Below, in pieces: positions 37,761 through 48,359 of a stretch of 64,000 nt of DNA. Source of the DNA: Onchidella celtica (Eukaryota; Mollusca; Gastropoda; Systellommatophora; Onchidiidae); contig OZ007574.1 of assembly GCA_963931925.1 (NCBI GenBank), forward strand, positions 39,376,438 to 39,440,437. The letters are read 5' to 3'. The notes beneath the pieces were generated by a model. It made no database searches. It had not been told where the DNA came from and saw only the letters and a program-made list of their open reading frames with translations. The translations under genes and the position numbers were made by a program. Position 1 is the first letter of the stretch. Each line of letters opens with the position of its first letter.

Positions 37761-38948
37761 TACACGTCTAATGACAATGGCAATTACCGCGAGCGGGACT
37801 AGTACAGTCTCTGTAGATCAGCATTTTCTACGCGGCATCCCCGAAAAGGGGAGGGGGGTGCGCAAATTAAAGTCACTTCTAATCTATTATAGTTTCCAAC
37901 TCACCCAAAGTTTCTCCGGGTCCTGTGCTACCGCTTCATGCCTTATGGGGCGGGGTGGCGATGGCAAGCGTCGGCAAGCCTCTGAACTTCTACGGGCCCG
38001 GGTTGCTGGTCTGGGTTCACTGTGCGGTCGGCTCTTGTCTCTGCGTCTTTGATGGAGTGTACTGACCACTCGAACTGGCATCTTATTTATGAGCTCACGC
38101 GGACGTAGGAGGGAGCTAGTACGTAGTCCAGTTTTGGACAAGTGAAATGTTTGGGCATGGAGTCCAGCCCGACAATAAAACTGGTTAGGGTCCTAACACA
38201 ATCGAATCCACAGAGCGGTTACAAGGGTGCACACAAAAGTCAATTAGGTATCCCAGTAAACTGCAGAAATTACTCTAACGTCCCCTCCAGCAATAATTGA
38301 ATAAATTTGACCCAGGTTGGATTTATCGGGGATAACATGCGTCTAACTCGTGGTTTACTTTAAATCCGAGACCCTCTTATTAATTATTTCAATAAGATAT
38401 GTGCATCAAAGTACAACAAAATTGGTACCATTATGAAGTAGGAACTTGCTGCTAAAATTCTAACTGACTACTTCTACCAGAAACCCGGCAATAGTTTTAA
38501 TATAAATTTTCAAAGTGTCAGGACTAACAACTTTCGACAAATTTGTGCGGGATACTTTAGTCCATTAATACGACGTATCTCCGTTGAAAACAAACGTTAT
38601 CATGAATACCTATATTGTACCGATAGGGTATTGTCTACTCTCAAAAATGAATTCGGGTTCCCGTCTCTCTGTCGGTGGATAACAACGAATGATCGAGTAG
38701 AAAGAAACTTAAAGCCATGATATAAGAGTTGGAAGCCCGGTGGTCAACATTTCCAATTGACCAATCAAAATGCGCGCTTTTCACCGTGATGTGAATAACG
38801 GGTCCCGCGCTAGTATTACAAGGGAAATAATCCAATTAATGGTACTCGGCCAAGTGCCCATAAACTACTATGAGTGGCCGTCCCTCACTCACACACTGGA
38901 GTTACCATGAAAGCACATTAAAAATAGAAAGTCGTTCATCCTCTCACA
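37761..38948 (-). repeat. 1.16-kb repeat, right copy, inside the Harbinger element
   Basis: Reverse complement of 29384-30544, about 95 percent identical by eye, including the splice-donor region and the outer TGTGAGAGG end. It lies between the Harbinger left terminus and the transposase stop codon. No flanking target duplication was recognised. It may have replaced the first exon of the MADF-like gene. Confidence 0.8.
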
Positions 38949-39301
38949 GTGGTTATGGTGATGATGATGACGATATTGAGCGAATAAATTGTCATGGATA
39001 AAGACAATATTATTATATTGGATAGTGGGATAGTGGGTAGGAAGTGTATAATGTTCATAGACTACTGGTAGAGATTTGGAGGTACACTGTGTACGGGTTT
39101 CTTCATCTCATTTATCGTGTGTAAGCAATAGCCAAAGGCCATAATAACAACAGCAGCATAGCAGTTTACAATTCAATATAAAAAACAATGACATACCATA
39201 AAAGGAGTTGACCTATAATTTTGCCAATGCAAGTAATTTATTGCTTTATAATAAATGACAGCCAATGAGAAATACATTTCTCGGTTGGTCGGAATCATAA
39301 G

Positions 39302-41710
39302 TCACGATGTATTTTCATCAAGGTAACAAGCCTCTCTTTGCCAAGACAAACTTCCATTGGGCGATACAAAGTAGTTCATGAATTTCTCTCTCACAGCCAT
39401 TGCTTCATTTGAAGGCTTTCTCGCTGTACTGCAAGACGTGTGGGAGTTTATATCTTCATGGCGGTAGTTAATTTCATAGTTTGACATGCGATCTGGTTCT
39501 TTATTAAGTATGAAATTGTGTAGAAAGCATATTGCTTTTACAGATTTGTTTGCTGAGTGCACATTTGTCTCTATAGCTTTGTGTAGCAGTCGCCACATAT
39601 TGGCCATCACACCAAAGGCGCACTCCACTTGTCGTCTAGCTCGAGAAAGGCGGTAGTTGAAAATTCTCTTTTTGTCATTAAGGTCACGATTTGGAAATGG
39701 TCTCATCATGTTAGTTTGTAATGGGAACGCCTCATCAGCAACGAATGTATAGGGCACAACTATATCAGTATTGGGGATTGGTTCTGGGTTGGGTACTTCG
39801 AGTTTATCATTTTGCAGCAATTTCCAAATTTTGCTGTCCTTGAAGATGCCTCCATCACTACTGCTACCAAAGCTTCCAACATCAATGATAAGAAATCGAC
39901 CGTGGGCATCAACTACAGCCATTAGAACGAGAGAGCAATATCCCTTGTAGTTCCAATACTGAGAACCAGTATTGGGCGGTTTTTTTAGCCGAATATGTTT
40001 TCCATCTAAAGCACCAATGCACATAGGAAAATTCCACTTTGCAAAGAAGCCATCTGCCACGTCTCTCCATTTCTCAAATGTGGGGATAGGCATTTCTGAT
40101 GGCTGCAAGACTGTCCACAAAACCTCACACGTAGATCTGACAATGCTTCTGATTATAGTAGCACCAAGTCGGAATGAGAACGATAGAGATGCAAAGGGAT
40201 TTCCTGTTGCCAAGTACCTGAAATTGAAAAGAAAAAAAAAAAGATGAAATAAATAGACGAACAAAGAACCTCCAAAGCACAAAACTGGATTGCAATGTAA
40301 TTATAATTGCTCCTTTTTTCTTATTTCATCGTTTTTCAGTTGAAGCACTGAAGAAGAGAGGGGTGTATCTGCGTGACTACTTCAAGAAGCAGAAGAGATC
40401 ACTAGAGAGCTTAAAATCTGGTCAGGCAGCTACGAAACGACGAAAGTGGCCTTTATTTTGACCAGATGCTATTCCTTGCACCATACCAGACGCCCACTGA
40501 AACATCTGGAAATTTGGACTTATTGAATGAAGGAGGATCGCAGTCAGACACAGACACTTTAGAGAATGACAGTATTACCAACTCGTTATCTCCCTCGCCA
40601 ACATTGCCAGTCGTGGAACAAGAGTCCTTCAAAAGGCCCAGTTCTTCAGGCATTCGACAGCCAGGAAAGAAAAGGAAGGCAACAGATTTCGACATGGAAG
40701 TTTTGAAAGCTTTAAAGGAGCCAGAAGGTAAGACAGATGAAAATGATCTGTTTTTTAAATGTCTCCTTCCAATGGTGAGGAAGCTGGATCCAGTGGATGC
40801 CATGATGTACAGACACGAGGTACAGGGCCTCTTAATCCGTTACGTACAGAAGTCTCAAAGAGTTCTGACGCCCGAGACACCTCCAACACCATTCTCTCAA
40901 GCCGAATACATGCATAGAGACGTTTCTGGAGCAGGGCAAGACATGCACTTTTCCACTATCCAACACCCAACACCCTCGGCATCATATTCAATCCAGGACG
41001 AGGGACGCTATCAAACGTATCAAACTTATTCTCCTTGAAATCCCAGCAACGTTTCAATATTCATTCTTTATAATGAAGAACAGAGTTTATATCTTCAGAT
41101 AAAAACGTTTTGCTCAATGATTAGCTATTATTTTTATATATTTTGCGTCACTTTTGAAACTTTCATCGTTCACTTTTGTTAAATAAAATAGAATACAATT
41201 TCACACAAAAAATGGATAAACTGTGTTTTATTCATCTATCATTTTACTGTGTTTTAATAGAAATCGCACAGAGAAGAGCGAGATACACAAAAACAATATT
41301 GGATTGTGAATGCACGAGAGCGTATAAATAGGTGTGAAGGAAAGAGGAAGAGATAGAGATAAAGTGAGAGAGGGGAGGGAGAGAAAGAGAGAGAGAAGAG
41401 GGGGGGGGGGGTCCTTACCTTATTGTCACTACTAAACGCACTCTGGCCGGTACTGCTTTTCTCCAGTTGGTGTCCTCTCTCTGTAAACTTCCTTGGCACA
41501 TTTCAAGCAGAGAATCGAATGTGCTCTTTTGCATCCCAAGGTATTCTTTACAGTTCTCATCGTCTGCAAGCACTTCAGCTATCAATCGGCATTCGTCTAT
41601 TGATTCTCGTTGTTCAAAAATGGGGTGAATCCAAAATCTGCGGTGCTTTTGTGATCGTTTTTCTTATACCACCACCACAACAATATCTTCTGCTTCCTAT
41701 TTAGCGCCAT
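39302..41710 (-). CDS. PIF/Harbinger transposase (HARBI1-like DDE nuclease), two exons
   Basis: Exon 1 is 41710-41419 (ATG at 41710, donor AATAAG/GTAAGG) and exon 2 is 40217-39302 (acceptor TTTCAG/GTACTTGG). The junction reads VVTIR-YLATG, the conserved family join. Exon 1 encodes the N-terminal RRFWIHPIFEQRE and YLGMQKSTFDSLLE motifs. Exon 2 has the catalytic residues in order: IGALDGKHI, FGSSSDGGIF, and FNYRLSRARRQVECAFG with the final Glu. Exon 1 needs one more A in the run at 41658-41662 (plus-strand T5) to join the MALNRKQKILLWWWYKK start to the rest. This 1-nt change is either a young lesion or a homopolymer sequencing error. The remainder looks intact. Confidence 0.88.
40340..41038 (+). 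CDS. Harbinger MADF/Myb-like DNA-binding protein, N-terminus missing
   Basis: An exon begins after GTTTTTCAG at 40339 with EALKKRGVYLRDYFKKQKRS and RRKWPLF, the second half of a MADF domain. In known Harbinger elements this partner protein binds the transposon ends. The frame then shifts by one base in TTTATTTT near 40450. The following frame (ATG 40466, 190 aa) continues as DQMLFLAPYQT plus a Ser/Pro-rich linker and a C-terminal BESS-like part (DLFFKCLLPMVRKLDPVDAMMYRHEVQGLL). The exon for the first MADF half is not visible to the left. That space is now taken by the antisense transposase and the 1.19-kb repeat. Confidence 0.75.
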
Positions 41711-42009
41711 CTTGTAAGCTTACCACGGACTGATTTTTTTGCGGTGCCTGTGGGTTTACAAGTGCGCACGGAAACAGACAGATTCTGACGGAACTTTTTC
41801 CGACGGAAAATGTGCGTGGTCTGTGGGCGGGTACCCTAAAAAGTGAAACAAAATGCGTTGAAAAAAGCAACACTGTGTGTGTTTATATATATGTGTTAAC
41901 AAAATATGTTCAAAAAGTGCTCATCAGTGAAGAGAAAGTTCTAATGCAGCTTAGACAATCTTTTTCTTCTTATTATTTTTCCTCGTCTTAGCTACTTCTT
42001 GTATCTATG

Positions 42010-42360
42010 GGATCTCAAGGGAGATATACAGGGATTTGGAGTATGACCGGGACTTAGCATCTGGTAGGGATAATTATATGGTGTTCTGCAAGCGTCTCCA
42101 TGGTGTCATTAGCCTACAACATCATCAGCGTAATCGTCCTTTGGGTTTTCTACCATGGCACTTCAATGCGTACAACCTTTGATGCGGTGCATTTGTGCCA
42201 GTTCCTATGAGGTGTCCAAACCATTTCACTTGCTGACTCTGCACATATTTTAGTACTGTTTCGAGACCTTTTTTTGCTCTTATTTCCTTGACCCTGTCTC
42301 TGATTGAGGAGCTTATTGCTTTTTTCTGACAACTCATTTCTACTGTTGCTATCTGCTGCT
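42010..42360 (-). mobile_element. LINE reverse-transcriptase C-terminal fragment
   Basis: The minus strand encodes SSSIRDRVKEIRAKK, then QVKWFGHLIGTG and KCHGRKPKGRLR, the typical tail of non-LTR reverse transcriptases (KWFGH, then GRRPxGRPR). It is short, frame-disturbed and old. It belongs to a different lineage from the LINE at 33757 by sequence. Confidence 0.7.
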
Positions 42361-42625
42361 ATTAGTATTGAACAAAATAATTCAAAATATGTGTGTGCAC
42401 CTGAAGAAAGGCCCCAGTTGTCGGTAAAGCTATTTTTGAGCTAGGGGGTGGAAAGGTCGAAAAAGTCGTGCCTATTCGGAAATGTACTTCTAGCAGAAAA
42501 CACAAGTTTAACCAATTCTAAATAGCAATTGAAAAGGATTTTGGAATATTTTGTTTAAATATTTTTTTTATTAATTATTTGTACAACATGTGACTCTTCA
42601 CGAAGTAATATTGGAGTGATTGTTG

Positions 42626-42812
42626 ATAGGGGACCGTGGACTAATTACAAAGCCGTTATGGAGATAATACTGAGTAGTGTTCACTGCTCATCTATAGTTT
42701 ACGGTGTAACATGCCACGGTCCCCTAAAAACAGCCAAGTCGGAAGTTTTTTGGATCTTGTTAGGAGAGCGCAGTATTTTACATAGAAAGCTAGAGCTGAG
42801 CAGTGAACACAA
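42626..42812. repeat. Interlocked inverted repeats
   Basis: TAGGGGACCGTGG (42627) pairs with CCACGGTCCCCTA (about 42714). AGTGTTCACTGCTCA (about 42675) pairs with TGAGCAGTGAACACA (about 42797). The two inverted pairs overlap. The first pair could be the ends of a MITE of about 100 bp. Confidence 0.7.
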
Positions 42813-43289
42813 CTCGATAGTTTCCCTATTTGCCGTTGTAATAAAAGTACGCTTCCCCAACAATATCCAAAAAGTCTGTCATGGGAGAGAGAAAATTACC
42901 TGCCACTAATAGGGTTAAAGCTGTTTTTCTCAAAAGTTTGTTTTGCCCCCTGTCTTACAAAATGTGTCATAATATTATCTTCAAAACTACTTAAGATAAT
43001 GGAAAAAAATTAAAAGCAGCGTGTTCAGCATTGAATTTTCTAGAAGAATATGCCCTTATCTCAAAATCCAAACTTTGAGACAACTGGGACCTTCTCCAGG
43101 CACTCATGCAAAAATTCCTCTCCACCTATATGACACCAGGTCATTATAAGCTTTCTTCAGTACATCTGTATGTGTACATATTGCAGCCTCAAATTCTAGG
43201 TATCAACAACAACCATAATAATATAAACATATTTTTTTTAATTCAAAGCCTTGCATCTCTTACGATGCTACATCACCAATGTGACTCAC

Positions 43290-44394
43290 TTAAATGTCTT
43301 TGTCTGCCAGAATATCTGCTAAATCTCCACGACCAATTTTGACAAAAACCCAGGCCAGCTTAGCTTGAGTAGCTTCGTCTGGTTTTTCTCTCTTCCATCT
43401 CAGAAGAATTTGATAGTTCAGTTCCCTGTAATCATCTTTGTGCTGTAGGTGAAGCTGATCCAGCAGGGCTTCCTCAAATCCAAAGCGATGCCCCATATCT
43501 TTTCAATCAAAGTTTATCGTGTCTTTTAAGTCGAGCATCTGATCTTGAGTCACAGGTTCTGTGCTGTCTGGAAGGACATAGGAATAGCAGAAAATTATGC
43601 TGAGGAAGTTCTTTTATGGTCAACTGAAGTCAACATTAATGTCATCACTAAATGACATAATGACAAAATTCTGCTGTTTTCTTCATCTTATGAATTAATT
43701 ATGGGCCTTACCAAGCCAAAATAATGTCTTTTAGAACCTGGATTTTGAAATTTTGAATCGCCTGAATAAAACTGGAAATGTTCATATCTTGGAAAAGAAG
43801 TCACAAAATGAATATGAAAATGTAACAATTCAATGTAAAACAAAGGACTTGGAAGAAAAGCTGCCAGTAGATGACAATAGTATAGTGTTTCCAAAATTGT
43901 AAGGCTAACATTGGAGAATGATGGGAAAATAGTAAAATTTTATCATAAATGTAATGGATAAAGGTCGATGTTGTGCTAGCGTTTCAGTGCACTCTGCTAG
44001 CAGAATATGCCTGATTTTTACCGGAAATGGAAACAGAAATGTGTGAACATATGACAACATTTTCCTATTCTCATAAAGCTCAAGTTTCATGCAACATTTC
44101 TGGTTGGCCCAAGCTACAAGACATAATTTACAGTGCATAATTATGCAGACGGCAATTTCCTGGTATTTGCATCCATAATCTTATACACAATTATATAGGA
44201 TACTAAGAGTTATAGAGTTACCATTAGACAAATTATGATCCAAAATTCATAAATCTGACAATTTCATTCACCTGTCAAAGGTTTATTGTTCCTCTTCTTG
44301 GAGCTTCGCTTTCGTGGTGAGCCCATGTGTACAGACATTTTGCCCCCTTCCTGACTGTTGTCAATATGTCCAATCCATGTTAAATAGTTTCTTC
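43290..44394 (-). CDS. Death-domain protein, last two exons, with internal TGA
   Basis: Exon 44394-44272 (acceptor TTTCTCAG, donor GACAG/GTGAAT) encodes RNYLTWIGHIDN and a basic patch PRKRSSKKRNNK. Exon 43567-43290 (acceptor CCTTCCAG) continues in phase with DSTEPVTQDQMLDLKDTINFD, then TGA at 43505-43503, then KDMGHRFGFEEALL, LNYQILLRWKREKP and AWVFVKIGRGDLADIL before a TAA. The last part matches the Death-domain fold pattern (W-x2-L/M-G, Y-x-IL-x2-W, IGR-x-DLA), and the TGA stands where Trp is usual. Death domains build signalling complexes in apoptosis and innate immunity. The gene may be a pseudogene, may carry a polymorphic or misread base, or may start downstream of the TGA. Upstream exons were not found. 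Confidence 0.65.
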
Positions 44395-45017
44395 CTGAGA
44401 AACAATAAAGAAAAACTATTTACAGTAACCCAGCTATCTTCATTATTAATGCATCCAGAGTGAGCTGTGCAAGTGTTTATCTGATAGGATCACACGCTCA
44501 GTGGTTATTCTGAAATCTTAAATCAGAAGATTCCTCTCACTGAGCTATAAGCAATGTTTCAGAAGAGGTCAGTCGATCCCTACCTTTAATTTTTTTTGCA
44601 CGTACTCTTATAATAACTTGCAAGCATCATGAAATTTTATTGCTGAATTGGTATTTAGGTTATATTATCTGCAATTTCCTTCTCTTGTTGTCTACCTGAG
44701 TATAAATAGTTATTCCATTTGTGCATAATTCCCCTAGAGGCATTGTAATTGTCCAAATTTGCACAGGAGCCTAAAGTTTGAAAAGGATCTCAGTAATGCG
44801 ACTTGAATAAACAAAAACGAACAATTTTTTTTTATCCCTTTACTGTACTGATACCAAAGTCAATTTTTGTGTGTGTACCTGTGTTGCATATGTGTGGTCA
44901 TAAATTATTATTTAAGATTTGACGGCATTTGCATAGTAGAAGTTAATCTCATGCAGACAGGGTGGATGGAGTTTGCAGATACTGAAGTGAAACAATCATT
45001 GCATGCATTATTTGATT
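44395..45017. other. Non-coding stretch upstream of the Death-domain exons
   Basis: AT-rich, probably intron of the minus-strand Death-domain gene. No further exon was recognised. Confidence 0.35.
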
Positions 45018-45200
45018 GGGGACAAGGTGGTCCAGAGGCAAGGTGCTCGCCTCTCATGTCAAGGGTCCCGGGTTCAAAACCCGGGCTGTGCAGGCATGTT
45101 GGAAATTGGGATTTTTCTCATAAAGAAATATCGAATCTTTGCATGAATTTCTGTTACCATCCAAATCAAGAAACAGCGTTAATCCTTAGTAAGTATTGGG
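45018..45200 (+). mobile_element. tRNA-derived SINE, copy 2
   Basis: GGGGACAAGGTGGTCCAGAG head, B box GGTTCAAAACC, then GCAGGCATGTTGGAAATTGG. Only the head and a short body remain. Confidence 0.82.
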
Positions 45201-45404
45201 GAAAACCCGTTAATTTTAGTGTAAATTTTTGTGTTTCATTTTAAGTTTCTTATTTTCTTCACAATATATTTATGTGATCCACTTGATAGTATTTTCAGGA
45301 CAGATCGATTTCCTGAATAACACAACTTGAGAAAGATGCACGGAACTTATCGCTTTTCGGGTGATAAATCAAAGCGGGAAAAGCTGCCAATCAGTAACAT
45401 TATT

Positions 45405-45495
45405 GGGAATACCCATGGAGCTATTAATATTAGTACCTCCATGGGAATACCCAAGACCACTATAGTTGGTCTTGGGGAATACCCAATAGTCTTCT
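45405..45495. repeat. Paired hairpins within a short inverted element
   Basis: Two adjacent stem-loops occur: CCATGGAG facing CTCCATGG with a loop of about 15 nt, and CCAAGACCA facing TGGTCTTGG. Both are framed by TATTGGGAATACCC and GGGGAATACCCAATA. It is a compact multi-hairpin structure without coding. Confidence 0.7.
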
Positions 45496-46177
45496 TTATC
45501 GATTTGTTTCGTAGTTCTTTTCCTCCACGTTAATGAAATTATAATTTAAAAGTACGCAGGCAAAAGCATCAAAAGCAGTACAGTACAGAGATTGAACATA
45601 ATTATTATTTAGAGAACCCTTGACAGTATCCCTCCCACCTTAAAACAGTAAAACAACCCGGGCGACTCAGTTCTATAGAACTGCCGAAATGGAATAGGAT
45701 TAATGTTTAAAAAAGTCAAAATTGGGCAAAAAGAAAAGGTTGTATGTTGCAAAACCCCGCGTGAGAAATAAAACCCAAACAATTCAAAGCAAACTAAAGA
45801 GAAGACAGAAAATACTAAAAAAAAACACAGTTTTCATATTTACTATTTAAAAAACTACGGTTAAGGCAAGGCTTTAATGTTGGATAGTGGGTGGGGGGGG
45901 GGGGGGCTTTCTTCTCTGTGCTTTAAATGCGAAGGGCATCGAATTTTTAATTTTTATTTTAACGCTGTTATTTGCTTTTTTTTCGATCCATGCAATTTGG
46001 TTTTCGCAGGAACTGCATTATATATCCATTGACACTACTAACCGTGTATATCTAGGTGCACGTACACATATAGATAGACAAATGGCTATAGATAAAAACC
46101 ATAGATATACACTACTGAACGATTAAAACTGTTAAGAATAGAGACTGAAAGTAAGCAAATCTATGGTTTAGAAATAA

Positions 46178-47498
46178 GGAAGTGCATAGGTAGGGAAGAT
46201 ATTCCCTCCCTGTGTGTTTTGCACAGGTAGGGAAGATAGTGTACTACGTCATCACTACACGTGTGGAATTATTATTGGTCTAAATTTAGTTCATTTCATT
46301 TGAATTGCGTTATTAGAGTTAGTTGTCGGCGAGCCAGTGACGGCAGGAGCAGGTCGCGATTCGAGTCAGTCAACGACAGGATGTTATATTATGAATCAAA
46401 CATTCGAATCAGTCGGCGAGTCAGCAAAGAGATAAGAGACAGACGAAAGGCCTAGACCTTGCTCAAAGCAAAACGCAATGACAAAGGCTCGCTGCTCGGG
46501 GGAGGGGGAGGGGACATCAATCGATTTCTTTATGCACCAAAATTGAAAAGCAAACCAAAAAAATATCTGCATGGACAATACTGCACTGGGAAGAAGTAAT
46601 TATTAGCTTGAAATAGTTTCAAAATTTTCGTTTCTCCTCTCCCGTGTAATTTGTGGAGAATGAACTGAAATGTGAAGGGTTCGGTGGTCGAACTACTGCG
46701 TAGTCGAAGTTTCATCACTCCAGCTAGCAACCCTAAGGTAATCCTCTGTAGGCCTATAGGATGTTTGCACAAAGCAATGGCAACCTTCCCTCGTAGATCC
46801 GCTGTTTACACCATTGGCCGACGTCTATTTGATGTAGGGAACCCACCTCTGCGGTAATCCTACCTACTCTGCGGGGATATCTTACACAAATCTGTGTGTC
46901 GAATTGACGTAGGGGTGCTGGCTGGGAAATTCCCTGGAATGGTTGACCTATAAGTGCCTCAACAAATTAAATGCCGATGTATTCTGTGTAGGCGTGCTTC
47001 ACTGTATGTTTTCCTAAAGAGGCAGGAAACAGTTAGTTCCCCTTGCTCCTCTTCCAATAAATCCACTCTGGACGTTTCATAGGTGCCATGCTCATTTACA
47101 ATAATACATGTAATTACATTCTGGTTCCATGGGCTTAAAATTAAAGCCTATCAAATTCATTGTCCCCTCATACATGAACATAAATTGAAGAAGCATAAAA
47201 AAAACAGAAAATCTTTGGGGTCGCCTTTCTTTTCACAGCTTTTTCTTTTTGCCATATTTTGATAGAGGTTGGTTAGGTTTGCTGTCACCAATGGGTCGTA
47301 ACGGGGATAAGCGCTGCTTTGGCTTCTTACCGCGGGTGATGTCATGATCATTACCTTATGTTTCATGACTATCCCAAGTACAGCACAAAAAAGAAAGGAA
47401 TATCTTCCCTGCCTATGCAAGGTGAATAGATAGGGAACGTCTTCCCTGCCTATGCAAAGTGCACAGGTGGGGGATATCTTCCCTACCTATGCACTTCC
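46178..47498. mobile_element. Fold-back-like DNA element 2 (GGAAGTGCATA ends)
   Basis: Terminal inverted repeats begin GGAAGTGCATAGGTAGGGAA on the left and read TTCCCTACCTATGCACTTCC on the right. Subterminal palindromic units follow on both sides (GGGAAGATATTCCC, AGTGCACAGGTGGGGGATAT with TCTTCCC). The interior has no transposase and contains a nested MITE at 46720-46926. The ends and organisation match the element at 4191-5302 closely enough to suggest one family. This copy has a recognisable pre-insertion counterpart at about 1150-1170. Confidence 0.72.
46720..46926. mobile_element. CCAGC-GCAACCC MITE, copy 1
   Basis: Starts CCAGCTAGCAACCCTAAGG and ends GGGTGCTGGCTGGG, which are imperfect inverted repeats. 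The interior shares CCTCGTAGATCCGCTG-like and GACGTCTATTTGATGTAGG-like blocks with the copies at 50593 and 53045. It is nested inside fold-back-like element 2. Confidence 0.75.
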
Positions 47499-48359
47499 TA
47501 AAAATAATTCGTGTGTATAGATAAATACACGTTAGAGCTATTTCAATTAATTATCTGAATTGTAACAATGGACAGTGAAACAGGAGGAGAGGGGAAATAA
47601 TTTGCATAGTTTACAAAATACAAACAGCGATCGAGAACATCAAAATCAGGGTATATAAGACAAACTAACTAAAGGAAAACTATAAACACAAACTACGACC
47701 ACAAATCTGATTTAACTCCGAACAAGAATAATAATGAACACTGACAGTTGTAACGTTGATAGTATCATCATTAAATATGGCATATCGTCATTCTGACTGG
47801 CAACTAATGAACCAATGTGGGCATTTGAGGCAAAGGTCATTTCAGAGCTTGTTTCTGATTGGTTCTTAGGTATAGACAACTCTAGATGATGGTCAGCTTG
47901 TGAGAAAATGGGAATGATAATAATAATTGCAAATTTGTTGAGCAACAGTTCGCATGTCGATGTTACACCTTGCGCGCTGTGCGGTCAGCTTGACCTCGCC
48001 GTATTGATACGCCCGTGCAGAGTGAAAGCATGGAACGTCGATGCCGTATTTCGACATCCCTCGCAGGATGAGGGTTAAAATGTCAGTAAAAAATCCATAT
48101 TTTGGCGGGAACCAAGGATTTATTTAAATACCAGTTTTTAACATTTTCCAAGCATCTGTCTCTATTATAATGTCAGGCACAGGAGCTGGAAGATCCAATC
48201 CCAATCATAGGAAGGTGACACTGACAGAATTCAAAGAAGCTGGGAATGACTGGCTAAGGGCAGAGTCAGAAAGAGGCAATTAAAAAAAAAAAATCATAAA
48301 TAAAGATTGTAAAATTTTTAATTATCACATGTACTGTTGTTTTTCTGTGTGTTAGTTGT

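Larger units (their letters stand above)
37668..41836 (-). mobile_element. PIF/Harbinger DNA transposon, 4.2 kb
   Basis: Inverted ends GGGTACCCGCCCACAGACC (22 bp in all) lie at 37668-37689 and 41815-41836, flanked by TTA on the left and TAA on the right. PIF/Harbinger elements insert at TWA targets, so the flanks fit the family, though they are not an exact direct repeat. Inside are a two-exon minus-strand DDE transposase and a plus-strand MADF-like gene, the usual two-gene content of this superfamily. A 1.19-kb copy of the repeat from 29384 lies just inside the left end. A GA-rich tract sits in the transposase intron at 41330-41410. Confidence 0.9.
45640..47770 (+). repeat. Dispersed repeat, copy 2, split by a fold-back-like element
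   Basis: Blocks shared with 886-1530 occur at 45640-46170 and again at 47510-47770. The intervening 1.3 kb (46178-47498) is a younger insertion. Around the break the left side reads GGTTTAGAAATA and the right AAAAATAATTCG, which align to GGTCAAAAAGTAATTTTT at about 1152-1169. Confidence 0.6.

Noticed and set aside
38990-39300. Missing first exon of the Harbinger MADF gene
   Set aside because: No frame in this stretch shows the N-terminal MADF motifs, so the exon is treated as absent.
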